NCBI GenBank assembly: GCA_016214985.1
Contig: JACRMM010000030.1
Coordinates: forward strand, 186,001 to 250,000
Direction: 5' to 3'
Origin: Deltaproteobacteria bacterium
GTDB lineage: Bacteria > Desulfobacterota > Deferrisomatia > Deferrisomatales > JACRMM01
DNA length: 64,000 nucleotides
Shown: positions 1 through 9,875 of the stretch, in pieces
Numbering within the stretch: the first letter of the stretch is position 1
Layout of the letters: the number at the start of each line of letters is the position of its first letter
Notes under the pieces: generated by a model
Database searches by the model: none
What the model saw: only the letters and a program-made list of their open reading frames with translations
What the model was told of the DNA's origin: nothing
Translations under genes and position numbers: made by a program

Positions 1-19
1 CGCGAAAGGGCTGGCCCGG

Positions 20-718
20 GTGTTCGACTACTCGGTGCTGCCCAAGAACACCACCGAAGCCGAAATCCGCAAGGGTTGCGCGCTGACGCGCCAGTACGAG
101 TTCGCGGCTTTCTACAGCGCCAGCGCCTACTGGACGCCTGTCATCAAGGAGGAACTGGCCGGGTACCCGCACATCGAGATCGGCACTGGGATCGCGTTCC
201 CGTGGGGAGCCGCGCCCTCCGCCGTCAAGGCTTACGAGGTCGAGGACGCGGTGCGCCGGGGTTGCACGGCGGTCGATATGGTGCTGAACATCGGCGCGTT
301 GAAGGATAAGCGCTACGAGGTCGTCCGCGAGGAGCTCAAGGACTTCGTCCAGGCGGCCGTCCCGGCGGTCACCAAGTGCATCCTCGAGGTCTGTTTCCTC
401 ACGGACGAGGAGATTGCGACGGCCTGCCGGTTGATCCACGAAACCGGCGTGCAGTATGCCAAGACGTCCTCCGGCCAGTTCGAAGGACCCGGCCTGGAGC
501 AGTTCCTGGTCATGGTGAAGACGCTGGAAGGTACTGCCGTGAAGCTGAAGGTGGCCGGCGTGAAGTTCCCGCGCCCGCAGAACGCTTACGTGTTCCTGCT
601 GGCCGGCGCAGACCGTATCGGCACCCGGGACGCCCCGGCGATCATCGACGCTCTTGATCAGATGCGGCAACTGGGTATCGTCCCGAAGCTAAAACTTCCG
701 CAGCCCCTTACCCCGTAA
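20..718 (+). CDS. deoC: Deoxyribose-phosphate aldolase (DeoC family); 5' end probably truncated by the window edge
   Basis: Translated ORF has DeoC-like motifs (EVEDAVRRGCTAVDMVLNIGALK, KCILEVCFLTDEEI, YAKTSSGQF, VKVAGVKF-like). Confidence 0.85.
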   Translation: MFDYSVLPKNTTEAEIRKGCALTRQYEFAAFYSASAYWTPVIKEELAGYPHIEIGTGIAFPWGAAPSAVKAYEVEDAVRRGCTAVDMVLNIGALKDKRYEVVREELKDFVQAAVPAVTKCILEVCFLTDEEIATACRLIHETGVQYAKTSSGQFEGPGLEQFLVMVKTLEGTAVKLKVAGVKFPRPQNAYVFLLAGADRIGTRDAPAIIDALDQMRQLGIVPKLKLPQPLTP

Positions 719-731
719 GGAGGGACTCACC

Positions 732-2273
732 ATGACCAAGTATCTTGCCGGCGTCGACGTGGGTACCACCGGTGTGCGATGCATCCTCTTCGACCTGCAG
801 GGCAACACTGTTGCCGACAGCTATCGGGAATACGGCGCCACCTATCCCAAGCCGGGTTGGGTCGATCAGGACGGGGACTTGATGGTGGCGCAGACGATGG
901 AGACGTGCAAGGCGGCGATCGCCAAGTCCGGCGTGAAGCGGGAGGAAATCGCCTCCGTCGGCTTCTCCACGCAGCGGTCGGTCACCGTTCCCGTGGATAA
1001 GGCCGGCAGCGCGGTCCGTCCGATGATTTCGTGGCAGGATGCCCGCACGGGGGCCGAGGTGGCCGAGATGAGCGCCCTGGTGGACGCTCAGCAGTACTAC
1101 AACACCAGCGGGATGCCCATGGGCACGACCTGGATCATCACCAAGGTCCTGTGGATGCGGAAGAACGAGCCTGCGTTGTTCGACCGGGTCTACAAGATTA
1201 CGCAGGTGCAGGACTACGTGCTCAAGGCGTTCGGGGCAGATCAGTACTACACCGATATCCCGGACATGGCCTTCTACGGCGTGTGGGACATCGCAAAGGC
1301 GCAGTGGAGCGACCGGTTGTGCCAATTGTTCAGCGTGAGTCCCGACCTGTTTGGCACGCCGGTTCCAGCGGGCACGCAGGTTGCCACCATTACCCCGGCC
1401 CTGGCGGAGAAAACGGGTTTTGCCGTAGGCACGCCGGTGTGCGTCGGCGCCGGTGATCAGAACTGCGGCGTCGTGGGGATGGGCTCAACTCGGCCCGGAA
1501 TGGCGACCGTCACCCTGGGCACGGCTGGCCTGGGCATCGTCTCTCTGGGCACGCCGATCGACGGGATCGGCGGATTGATGATTACGAACCACGTGCAGCC
1601 CGGCATGTGGGAGGCCGAGGGCCTGACCAACGCGGCCGCCAGCTCGTATCGCTGGTTCCGCGACACGATCGGCACGCTCGAGAAGGAGCTGGAGGCCAAG
1701 GGCGAGCGCAGCGCGTTCGAGTATCTGAACGATTTGGCCGCTGCGGTACCCGCGGGGAGCAGAGGCCTGCTCTACCTGCCTTACCTGGCGACGGCGGCCA
1801 CGCCGCGCTGGAACGCCAAGGCGCGCTCGGCTTTCATCGGCATGTCGTTCGCCCATGGCCGCGGCGAGATGGTCCGTTCGGTGCTGGAGGGCGTGGTGCT
1901 GGAGATGCGCGACATCATGGAAAGCTGGCACCAGGCAGGCGTCGACGTGGACCTGATTCGCCTGGGCGGCGGTGCGACCAAGTCGGCCCTGTGGAATCAA
2001 ATCCAGGCCGACGTGTACGGCCGCCCGGTGCAGACGCTGAAGGTTGGCGAGTCGACTGCGCTCGGCGCCGCCATCCTCGGCGGCGTCGGCGCTGGCGTGT
2101 TCAAGTCCACACAGGAGGGCGTGGACGCGTTGGTGACCGTGACCGGCTCGGTCGAACCCAACATGGAGAACCACAAGATCTATGAGGAGATGTACCAGGC
2201 GTACGTCAAGGCATACGAAGGCCTCGCGGGCAGCGGCGCCTTCGACAAGCTGGCGGAGATTCAAGCCCTCTGA
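732..2273 (+). CDS. FGGY-family carbohydrate kinase (xylulokinase-like)
   Basis: N-terminal YLAGVDVGTTGVRCILFDLQG and C-terminal IRLGGGATKSALWNQIQADVYGRPV motifs typical of FGGY kinases. Confidence 0.9.
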   Translation: MTKYLAGVDVGTTGVRCILFDLQGNTVADSYREYGATYPKPGWVDQDGDLMVAQTMETCKAAIAKSGVKREEIASVGFSTQRSVTVPVDKAGSAVRPMISWQDARTGAEVAEMSALVDAQQYYNTSGMPMGTTWIITKVLWMRKNEPALFDRVYKITQVQDYVLKAFGADQYYTDIPDMAFYGVWDIAKAQWSDRLCQLFSVSPDLFGTPVPAGTQVATITPALAEKTGFAVGTPVCVGAGDQNCGVVGMGSTRPGMATVTLGTAGLGIVSLGTPIDGIGGLMITNHVQPGMWEAEGLTNAAASSYRWFRDTIGTLEKELEAKGERSAFEYLNDLAAAVPAGSRGLLYLPYLATAATPRWNAKARSAFIGMSFAHGRGEMVRSVLEGVVLEMRDIMESWHQAGVDVDLIRLGGGATKSALWNQIQADVYGRPVQTLKVGESTALGAAILGGVGAGVFKSTQEGVDALVTVTGSVEPNMENHKIYEEMYQAYVKAYEGLAGSGAFDKLAEIQAL

Positions 2274-2390
2274 TCTTTCCGGTTGTGCGGAAGGGGGTGT
2301 TGCGTTGCGGGCGCGCGACGATCTTTCCCGTTGCATGTTCTGCGGCGGGCAGGAAGTCCCTTTCCTCCAGTAATTGCCAATCAGGCGCAG

Positions 2391-2429
2391 GGCAAGGCTT
2401 GGGGCAAGGCTTGGGGACAGACTCGTAGT
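2391..2429. repeat. Short tandem repeat ggcaaggcttgg|ggcaaggcttgg|ggacagactc upstream of the RAYT gene
   Basis: Exact tandem 12-mer ggcaaggcttgg x2 followed by ggacagactcgtag. Confidence 0.7.
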
Positions 2430-2611
2430 CCACGGTGAGCAGCGAGGCGGCGGGTTGAGCGGGAAGGGTGGCTCGGTAGCCGCCCGGCTGGGCTTCCCGG
2501 GTGTCACCCGTGCGGTCCTGGACGGCCGCTGGGCACCAAGAACGTCCAAACGGAATGGAAAGAGCGGGCTTGTGGGCAGAGTCTTGCCACCGGGGGAGAG
2601 ATTCCCGGGGG

Positions 2612-2641
2612 GGGAAAAGGCTTGGAAAAGGCTTGGGGACG
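2612..2641. repeat. Second short tandem repeat ggaaaaggctt|ggaaaaggctt|ggggac immediately 5' of the RAYT gene
   Basis: Exact tandem 11-mer ggaaaaggctt x2 then ggggac; shares aaggcttggggac with the repeat at 2391-2429. Confidence 0.7.
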
Positions 2642-2696
2642 CTGCAAAGTTAGAAAAGGTAGTTGCGCTCTGGGCGCACTCCGCTATCCTTCCGGC

Positions 2697-3662
2697 ATGC
2701 CACGCAGCGCCCGTCTCGACATCCTGGGTGTCGTCCACCACGTCATGGCCCGAGGGATCGAGGGTCGTCCGATCTTCCGCGACGACCGAGACCGGGAGGA
2801 GTTCCTGCGCCGACTCGCGGAGGTGGTCGTCAGCGGCAAGGCGCAGTTGCTCGCCTGGGCCCTGATCCCGAACCACTATCACTTGGTCCTGCGACCGCGG
2901 CACATGAGCCTGAAAGACCTCATGCGACGGCTCATGACGGGCTACGCCGGCTGGCACAACCGGCGCCACGGGCGCCGAGGGCACCTGTTTCAGAATCGGT
3001 ACAAGAGCATCGTGGTGGAGGAGGAGCCCCACCTGCTGGAGCTCGTGCGCTACGTCTCGCTGAACCCGGTGCGGGCGCGGCTGGTCGGGGGGATGGAGGA
3101 ACTGGACGCCTACGCGTACACGGGGCACTCGGTGATCCTGGGACGGCGCCGTTACGAGGCACAGGATGTCGACGCGATTCTCGGGCGGTTCGGCAGCCGA
3201 ACGGGAGAGGCGCGCCGGCGCTATCGAGAGTTCGTGGCCGGGGGACTGGGGGAGGGGCGACGTGAGGAGTTCCGGGGCGGGGGACTCGTGCGAAGCGCCG
3301 GGGGGTGGGAGGCGCTCAAACGCAGGAAGCGCGAAGAGCGAGAGCGGGGAGACGAGCGGGTGCTGGGGAGTGGGGAGTTCGTGGAGAAGCTTCTAGGCGA
3401 CGAGCCGACGGTGTGGCGCGCGCCGCTACGGTCGCCGGAGGAGGTGCTGGCGGAGGTGAGTCGGGCCCATGGGATCGGCGCCGAAGAGATCCTGGGGCCC
3501 TCGCGGGAGAGGCGCATCACCCGAGCGCGAGCGGAGTTCTACCGGCGTGCCCAGGCGGAAGCCGCCCAGACCCTGGCGGACCTGGCCCGGATGACAGGCC
3601 GAAGCCAACCCGCGGTGTGGCAGGTTGTGCAAAGGCATCGTGCGTCCGTCGAAAGGGAATAA
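2697..3662 (+). mobile_element. REP-associated tyrosine transposase (Y1_Tnp/RAYT) with C-terminal DnaA domain IV-like HTH
   Basis: MPRSARLDILGVVHHVMARGIEGRPIFRDDRDREEFL, IPNHYHLVLRP (HUH-like), GHLFQNRYKSIVVEEE, YVSLNPVRARLV are hallmark RAYT motifs. C-terminus SRERRITRARAEFYRRAQAEAAQTLADLARMTGRSQPAVWQVVQRHR resembles DnaA C-terminal HTH. Confidence 0.92.
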
Positions 3663-3754
3663 CGTTATGAACCTTCACAGCGTCCCCGATTTGCGTCCGG
3701 CCGGCTGTGAACGAACACGATCGACGCCACCTTTTTGTGCCTGGGGGCTGAACG

Positions 3755-4651
3755 ATGAGTGAGCCGCGCCGCCAACGTCTGCTGGCCGAGCTGCTTGGCC
3801 TGCTCGGGCTGGAAAAGCTCGAAGAGAACCTTTTCGTGGGTCAGAGTCAGGACTTGGGTTTCGGCGCCGTCTTTGGCGGGCAAGTACTCGGGCAGGGCCT
3901 GTCGGCAGCCTCTCAGACCGTGCCCGGCGACCGGCGGGCACACAGCCTCCACGCCTACTTTCTCCGGCCGGGAGACGTGGCGAAGCGGATCGTCTATGAG
4001 GTCGACTGCATCCGCGACGGGGCGAGCTTCACGACGCGGCGCGTTCGAGCCGTCCAGAACGGGCGGGCAATCTTTTCCATGGAGGCCTCCTTCCAGGTGC
4101 AGGAGCCCGGGTTTGAACACCAGTGTGTGGCGCCCACGGTGCCAGGCCCGGACGGCCTGGCCACCGAATGGGAGATTCTGCAAGACATGCAGGAGCACAT
4201 CCCCGTCGAGAGCCGAGCGCAACTCCTCTGCGAGAAGCCGATCGAGATCCGTCCGGTCGACGCCGTCCACTCGTTTGATGCCTCGGTGAAGCAACCCCTG
4301 CACTACCGCTGGATTCGCGCGGCGGGTCGACTACCGGACGACCCCTGGCTCCACCGATGCCTCCTGGCCTACGCTTCGGACTTCTACTTACTCTGCGTAG
4401 CCCTCCACCCGCATGGGTGCACGTTCTGGGAGCCCGAGATGCAGATGGCGAGCCTGGATCACGCGGTCTGGTTCCACCGGGAGTTCCGGATGGATGAGTG
4501 GTTGCTCCATGCCATGGAGAGCCCGAGCGCCTCGCTCGGCCGCGGGCTCAGCCTGGGGAAGATCTTCACCCAAGACGGCCAGCTCGTCGCCACGGTGGCA
4601 CAGGAGGGGTTGATCCGAATGCGTGCGGGCTCCGAGAGAGGGCTCGAATAG
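3755..4651 (+). CDS. tesB: Acyl-CoA thioesterase II (TesB family)
   Basis: NLFVGQSQDLGFGAVFGGQVLGQGLSAASQTVPGDRRAHSLHAYFLRPGD signature of TesB hot-dog thioesterases. Confidence 0.9.
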   Translation: MSEPRRQRLLAELLGLLGLEKLEENLFVGQSQDLGFGAVFGGQVLGQGLSAASQTVPGDRRAHSLHAYFLRPGDVAKRIVYEVDCIRDGASFTTRRVRAVQNGRAIFSMEASFQVQEPGFEHQCVAPTVPGPDGLATEWEILQDMQEHIPVESRAQLLCEKPIEIRPVDAVHSFDASVKQPLHYRWIRAAGRLPDDPWLHRCLLAYASDFYLLCVALHPHGCTFWEPEMQMASLDHAVWFHREFRMDEWLLHAMESPSASLGRGLSLGKIFTQDGQLVATVAQEGLIRMRAGSERGLE

Positions 4652-5010
4652 GTGAACCGTCCCTGAAACGAAGGACGAGTCGATGTCTCGCAGCGTGAAC
4701 CGGGCCATTCTCCTATGAGCTATGACAGAGTGGTGCGGTTCGCTAGGATGTCGTTGAAACGGGGTAGTGCCTCCTGGCCGTGTAGGTGGTTGGCGTCTCC
4801 CCCACGACCAGACGCCACCGTGTCCTCCCTCACGGGAGCCAAGCGCATTTTGAAGTTGAAGCCACCCTCGAGGATGCCCCGGAGTCGGCCATGCAGGATC
4901 AGTTGCCTCGGTGAGGAGGGCCATCAAGATGGTCCGCCCTCGCGAGGAGGAACGCGGTTCTTTGGACTGCGCAACCCCACGTGTTCCGACCCGGTCGGAA
5001 GGAGGCGCCA

Positions 5011-5454
5011 ATGAGGACTGCCGAGGGTACCGTGGGGAGGGTTTTCGTGCTCCGCCTCGAGGATGGGGACAGGATCCCGGAGTGCATCGAGCGCTTTGCT
5101 GCCGAAAAGGGGCTGCTCCGGGCGTTCTGCACCCTCCTCGGCGGGATCGGTGAGGGAAGGCTGGTCGTCGGACCCGAGGATGCCACCGGCCGGCCCGTGG
5201 TGCCGATGACCCTGGGCCTGGTGGGAGTGCACGAGATCGCGGCCGTGGGGACCCTCTTCCCGGCCGAGGACGGCACTGCGCGTCTCCACATGCACGGCGC
5301 CCTGGGCCGGGAAGATGAGACCCGAACCGGCTGCGTGCGCCAGGGCGTCGACGTCTGGCAGGTCGCGGAAGCGGTGGTCGTCGAGATCGTCGGCACGAAC
5401 CTCGTCCGCAAGCTCGATCCGGTCCTGGGCTTCCAAGTTCTGTCGGAACCGTAG
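5011..5454 (+). CDS. PPC/DUF296 domain protein (AT-hook-type DNA-binding domain family)
   Basis: VFVLRLEDGDRIPECIERFAAEKGLLRAFCTLLGGIGEGRL ... HMHGALGREDETRTGCVRQGVDVWQVAEAVVVEI typical PPC domain. Confidence 0.82.
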   Translation: MRTAEGTVGRVFVLRLEDGDRIPECIERFAAEKGLLRAFCTLLGGIGEGRLVVGPEDATGRPVVPMTLGLVGVHEIAAVGTLFPAEDGTARLHMHGALGREDETRTGCVRQGVDVWQVAEAVVVEIVGTNLVRKLDPVLGFQVLSEP

Positions 5455-5655
5455 CTGGCCCACCGCCGGGCCCTGAGCCGTGGAAACTGCGGCGAAACAT
5501 TCGTGCTCTTCTTGCCTTCAGGAAAGGCACGCCCTGCTCGACGGTTCCGAGGCGTGAGAAGGAATCGACCGGCCCCGAGCCGAGGAGGCCAAGACCTTGA
5601 CCGCGGGTTCGTTCCGGCCGATAGGTAGGAAAAACCCCCAATCGGGAGTTGTTCC

Positions 5656-5967
5656 GTGAACGAACGACGACGCAAACGACGCGTCTCCATCCGCCTGACC
5701 GGCACACAGTGGGCCGTCATCGTCGAAGCGCTCGGGCAAATGGTCAAGATCCACGCCTCCCGCCTCGACAGCCTGGTCCAGGCGGACGCTCCTGGGAGTA
5801 CGGGCAACGTGAGCGCCTTCGACGCGCTGTCTCGAACCTATGCCGACCTTCTGAGAGAGCTCGCGCAGGCCGGTCTCGTCGATCCGAGCGCCCGCGCGGC
5901 CGCAGAGACCCTCGACGAGGCGTCGGCCATGCTCGAAAGCCGTATCTCCGGGGGAGGCCGTCAATAA
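5656..5967 (+). CDS. Small hypothetical protein (GTG start)
   Basis: 103-aa ORF between two co-oriented genes; no recognised domain. Confidence 0.45.
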   Translation: MNERRRKRRVSIRLTGTQWAVIVEALGQMVKIHASRLDSLVQADAPGSTGNVSAFDALSRTYADLLRELAQAGLVDPSARAAAETLDEASAMLESRISGGGRQ

Positions 5968-6062
5968 GCCTGCGCGGGGAGCGCGCCGATCCATCGGCTC
6001 CGTGACAACCTCCACACCCGTGACAGACTGTTCGAGCCCGTGCCGGGCGCGAGGAGGCCGTC

Positions 6063-7790
6063 ATGGCGTACCCCGAGCTTTCCCCCCAAGCCCTGGAACT
6101 CCTGCGCCTCCGCTACCTGAGGCGCGGTCCCGACGGTGAGCCCGCCGAGGACCCGGAGGGCTTCTTCCGGCGGGTGGCCGTCGCCGTGGCCGCCGCGGAG
6201 CGGATCTTCGGCGGCGACCCGGCGCCGAAGGCGGAAGCCTACTACGATCTCCTCCGAAGCCTGCGCTTCCTGCCCAACACGCCGGCGCTCATGAACGCAG
6301 GCACGGGCGTGGGACAACTCGCGGCGTGCTTCGTCCTGCCCCTGGAGGACTCGACCGAGTCGATCTACGACTCCCTGAAGCAGATGGCCCTCATCCACAA
6401 GAGCGGAGGGGGCACGGGCTTCAGCTTCTCGAGGATCCGCCCTGAGGGAGACCTCGTCGCCTCGACGGGAGGACGCGCTTCGGGCCCCCTGTCGTTCCTG
6501 GAGCTCTTCGACACCTCCACCTGGGTCATCCGCCAGGGGGGGCGCCGCCGGGGTGCGAACATGGCGGTGCTGCGGGTCGACCACCCGGACGTGCTCGCCT
6601 TCTGCCGGGCGAAGCTCCACGGCCGGTTCCAGAACTTCAACTTCTCCGTCGGGTACACCGACGACTTCGATCGTGCGGTCGAACGGGGAGGGGAGTTTAC
6701 CCTGATCAATCCCCGGACCGGAGGTCCCTGGCGGCGGCTGGCGGCCCGGGACGTTTTCGAGGCGCTCGTCGAGGGCGCGTGGGGAACGGGGGACCCCGGA
6801 GCCGTGTTCCTCGACGCGGTGAACCGGGCCAACCCCTGCCCGCAGCTGGGCGACCTGGAGGCCACCAACCCCTGCGGGGAGCAGCCGCTGCTGCCGCACG
6901 AGTCGTGCACCCTGGGGTCTTTGAACCTCGCGGTGTTCGTGCGCGGCGCCGAGCTGGACTGGGACGCACTGGCCGACGCCGCGCGGCTCGGCGTGGAGTT
7001 CCTGGACGACTGTCTCGAGGTCTCCGTGCCGCCCGCGGAGGAGATTCGGCTCGCGAACCGGCGAACCCGGAAGATCGGGCTCGGCGTCATGGGGTTCGCC
7101 GACTGTCTGGTCGCGTTGGGGGTTCCCTACGCTTCCGAGGCCGCGCGCGGCCTGGGGCGGCAGATCATGGAACGGATCGAGGCGGCAGGGGTCGACGCGT
7201 CGCGCCGACTCGGAGAGCGCAGGGGAAGCTTCGAGGCGTTTGCCGGCAGCGCCTGGGAGCGCAGAGGGCTTTCCGCGATGCGAAACGCCACGGTCACCAC
7301 GGTCGCTCCGACGGGGTCGATCTCCATCCTGGCGGGCGTGTCGGGATCGATCGAGCCCCTGTTCGGGCTCGCCTACACCCGCCGGATCCAGGGCGAGGTC
7401 GTGAGCTTCGGGACCCACCGCATGCTTCCCTCGGCCTTCGAGGCTCACGGCCTCTCCTGGCCGGCGTGGGAAGAGGCGATCCGCCGGGAGGGGCGCATGG
7501 GGCACCTGACCCAGCTTCCGGCGGCTCTTCGGCGGCTCTTCGCCACGACCTTCGAGATCGCACCCGCCGACCATTTGGCCGTTCAGGCGGTCTTCCAGGA
7601 GAGGACCCACAACGCGGTGTCGAAGACGATCAATCTGCCGGCCGACTTTCCCCGCGACGCCCTGGGCCGCGTCTTCCGGGAAGCCCACGCGCTCGGCCTG
7701 AAGGGGGTGACCGTGTACCGGTACGGCTCGGTCCCCGAGCAGCCGCTCGAAGTCGGGGATCACTGCAACCGGTGCGCGCCGGCCGCGTGA
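6063..7790 (+). CDS. nrdJ: Adenosylcobalamin-dependent (class II) ribonucleoside-diphosphate reductase
   Basis: LPNTPALMNAGTGVGQLAACFVLPLEDS, HKSGGGTGFSFSRIRP, ATNPCGEQPLLPHESCTLGSLNL, TVAPTGSISILAGVSGSIEPLF, C-terminal CNRC motif. Confidence 0.95.
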   Translation: MAYPELSPQALELLRLRYLRRGPDGEPAEDPEGFFRRVAVAVAAAERIFGGDPAPKAEAYYDLLRSLRFLPNTPALMNAGTGVGQLAACFVLPLEDSTESIYDSLKQMALIHKSGGGTGFSFSRIRPEGDLVASTGGRASGPLSFLELFDTSTWVIRQGGRRRGANMAVLRVDHPDVLAFCRAKLHGRFQNFNFSVGYTDDFDRAVERGGEFTLINPRTGGPWRRLAARDVFEALVEGAWGTGDPGAVFLDAVNRANPCPQLGDLEATNPCGEQPLLPHESCTLGSLNLAVFVRGAELDWDALADAARLGVEFLDDCLEVSVPPAEEIRLANRRTRKIGLGVMGFADCLVALGVPYASEAARGLGRQIMERIEAAGVDASRRLGERRGSFEAFAGSAWERRGLSAMRNATVTTVAPTGSISILAGVSGSIEPLFGLAYTRRIQGEVVSFGTHRMLPSAFEAHGLSWPAWEEAIRREGRMGHLTQLPAALRRLFATTFEIAPADHLAVQAVFQERTHNAVSKTINLPADFPRDALGRVFREAHALGLKGVTVYRYGSVPEQPLEVGDHCNRCAPAA

Positions 7791-7912
7791 ACCGGTGCGT
7801 TCCCCCGGCCGTGCCTGGAATGGTCCCAGAATCATCGCCGGACCGCTCAAGTCTGCGGCTTTCCGAGCCGATCCATAGGACATTCCATCTTGCACGAGAG
7901 CCCGAGCGCCCC

Positions 7913-9076
7913 ATGAACGTCTCCGGATCATCGGTCCAGGATCTGTCCGTGCTGGTGATCGACGACGACGCGTCGGTGCGCGAGGTGCTCGCCGAGTACC
8001 TGCGTGACCGGGGTTTCGAGTGCCGTTCGGAATCCTGCGGGGAGCTGGGGCTCGTGGCGCTCGGCCGGAGCCCTTGCGACATCGTGATCACCGATCTCCG
8101 CATGCCGGGGCTGAGCGGCCTCGACGTGGTTCGGATGGCCCGGGATCGGTGGCCCGACGTCGAGGTCATCGTCATCACGGGCTACGCCACCATCGAGGAC
8201 GGGGTCGAGGCGATGCGGCAGGGCGCCTACGACTTTCTCCTGAAACCCCTCAAGATCGACCAGTTGGACGCGATCCTCGCCCGCTGTGTCGAGTGGATCC
8301 GTCACAAGCGCTCTCACGCTGAGCTCCAGGAGGTGAACCGCCGGCTTCTCGAGCTCAGCCACATGAAGACGAAGTTCCTCGCGGTCACCGATCACGAGCT
8401 GCGCACGCCGGTGACCGCCCTCGACGGGATGCTCCAGTTCCTCCTGCGAAAGACCCGGGACCTGCCCGAGGATGTCCGGACGCGGCTGGAACAACTCTGC
8501 CTCGTGTCTCGGCGTCTGGTGGACCTGGTGCGGGGCATCCACGACCTTGCCCAGTGCCGCACGCACCAGTTCCCCGTCTTCCCGGACTGGACCGATGCGG
8601 ACGCCGTGGCCCGCAGCATCCTCCTGGACTTCGACATCGCGCGCTTCAACCGGGAGCTGCGTCTGACGCTTCGGCAGGAGGTGCCGAGGGACGTTCGCGT
8701 CCGCGCCGACCTGCACCGCCTGCGCCAGGCCGTCACCGAGCTCGTCCAGAACGCGGTGAAGGCGACCGACGACGGCGGTTGCGTGGACGTGCGGTTGACC
8801 CTGGGCGACACCCCCGCCGGCGGGAGGCTCCTGGTCGTCGTGACGGACACGGGCGTGGGAATCCCGACCACGGAGCAGGAGAAGATCTTCGAGGCGTTCT
8901 ACGAGGTGGCCGACGAGCGCCACCACCACACCTCGAAGCACGAGTTCGGGGGTGCGGGTCTCGGCATCGGGCTCTCCATCGCGCTCGAGATCGCGCGGGC
9001 CCACGGCGGGGGGATCGATGTGAAGAGCGAGCCGGGCCGGGGCTCGGAGTTCACCCTCTGGGTGCCCCTGGTCTGA
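7913..9076 (+). CDS. Hybrid signalling protein: N-terminal response-regulator receiver plus C-terminal histidine kinase
   Basis: LSVLVIDDDASVREVLAEYL...ITDLRMPGLSGLDVV receiver; H-box LAVTDHELRTPVTAL; N/G boxes ELVQNAVKATDDGG, VVVTDTGVGIP, GGAGLGIGLSIALEIARAHGG. ATG at 7913. Confidence 0.92.
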   Translation: MNVSGSSVQDLSVLVIDDDASVREVLAEYLRDRGFECRSESCGELGLVALGRSPCDIVITDLRMPGLSGLDVVRMARDRWPDVEVIVITGYATIEDGVEAMRQGAYDFLLKPLKIDQLDAILARCVEWIRHKRSHAELQEVNRRLLELSHMKTKFLAVTDHELRTPVTALDGMLQFLLRKTRDLPEDVRTRLEQLCLVSRRLVDLVRGIHDLAQCRTHQFPVFPDWTDADAVARSILLDFDIARFNRELRLTLRQEVPRDVRVRADLHRLRQAVTELVQNAVKATDDGGCVDVRLTLGDTPAGGRLLVVVTDTGVGIPTTEQEKIFEAFYEVADERHHHTSKHEFGGAGLGIGLSIALEIARAHGGGIDVKSEPGRGSEFTLWVPLV

Positions 9077-9149
9077 GACGGCGCTTCCCCTGGGACGCGG
9101 TGCTGGTAGAGTGGGGGCGACTCTCCCTTCCCCGAACCGGAGCGCGCCC

Positions 9150-9467
9150 ATGATCCCCTTTTCGCACACCCTTCTCGCGTCCCTCGCCGTCGTCACCCTC
9201 CTGGGCGGCTGCTCTCGGGAGGAGCCCGCGCCGCCCGCCGCCGCGGCCGCCAACGCCCTCACCATGACCCAGGGCGAGGACCTTTCGAAGAAGGCCCTCG
9301 AGATCCTCAACGCCAAGTGCACGGTGTGTCACACCGCCGAGCGTTTTTCTTCGAAGGCGTTCACGCCGGAGGAGTGGAACGCGGTGGTCGACCGCATGGT
9401 GACCAAGGGTGCGAAGCTCTCCGGCAACGAGCTCGACGTTATTCGCCACTGGAGGAAGGAGCCTTAG
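9150..9467 (+). CDS. Small lipoprotein mono-haem c-type cytochrome
   Basis: Signal peptide with lipobox LLGGC and a single CTVCH haem motif. Confidence 0.75.
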   Translation: MIPFSHTLLASLAVVTLLGGCSREEPAPPAAAAANALTMTQGEDLSKKALEILNAKCTVCHTAERFSSKAFTPEEWNAVVDRMVTKGAKLSGNELDVIRHWRKEP

Positions 9468-9875
9468 GCCGCCGCGCCTCCGGCCCCGGACGCGTCGGGC
9501 ACCGGTCGTTGACAGGGGCATCGGCGGTGCAGTATGTTCGGCGCCCGATCGGTGGGGACCGGGCTGTGAGGAGCGGTGATCGCAGGTCTGGATTCACGAC
9601 TGGAGCGAGGCGGAGGCCGCGCCGGGCCGGAAATGTCGGCTGGGTGCGGCTTCTTCGCGTTTCCGGTCCGGTGGAGGCGGGAAAGGGGCGGGGACGGATG
9701 CTCGTCCGGACGACCGGCCCCCCGCCGTTGCCGCCGCGTCCGTCCGCCCCTTGGCGGAGGGGAAGCGCCCCGATCGTCCCCCGGAGGGATCGGATCTCCG
9801 ATGGAGTCAGCTTCCGGCACGAGTCCTGGACGTCGGCGCCGGGGAACCTGGTTGCGGTGCAGGAGGAGAACGGGC

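Noticed and set aside
1485-3128. 547-aa minus ORF spanning xylulokinase-like and RAYT genes
   Set aside because: High-GC shadow ORF antisense to two well-supported genes; low-complexity translation without domains.
5617-5624. GCCGATAG resembling a FliA -10 box upstream of the small ORF at 5656
   Set aside because: No plausible -35 at the required spacing.
6779-7912. N-terminal 378 codons of the 765-aa plus ORF
   Set aside because: Out-of-frame overlap with the class II RNR; the receiver domain begins at ATG 7913.
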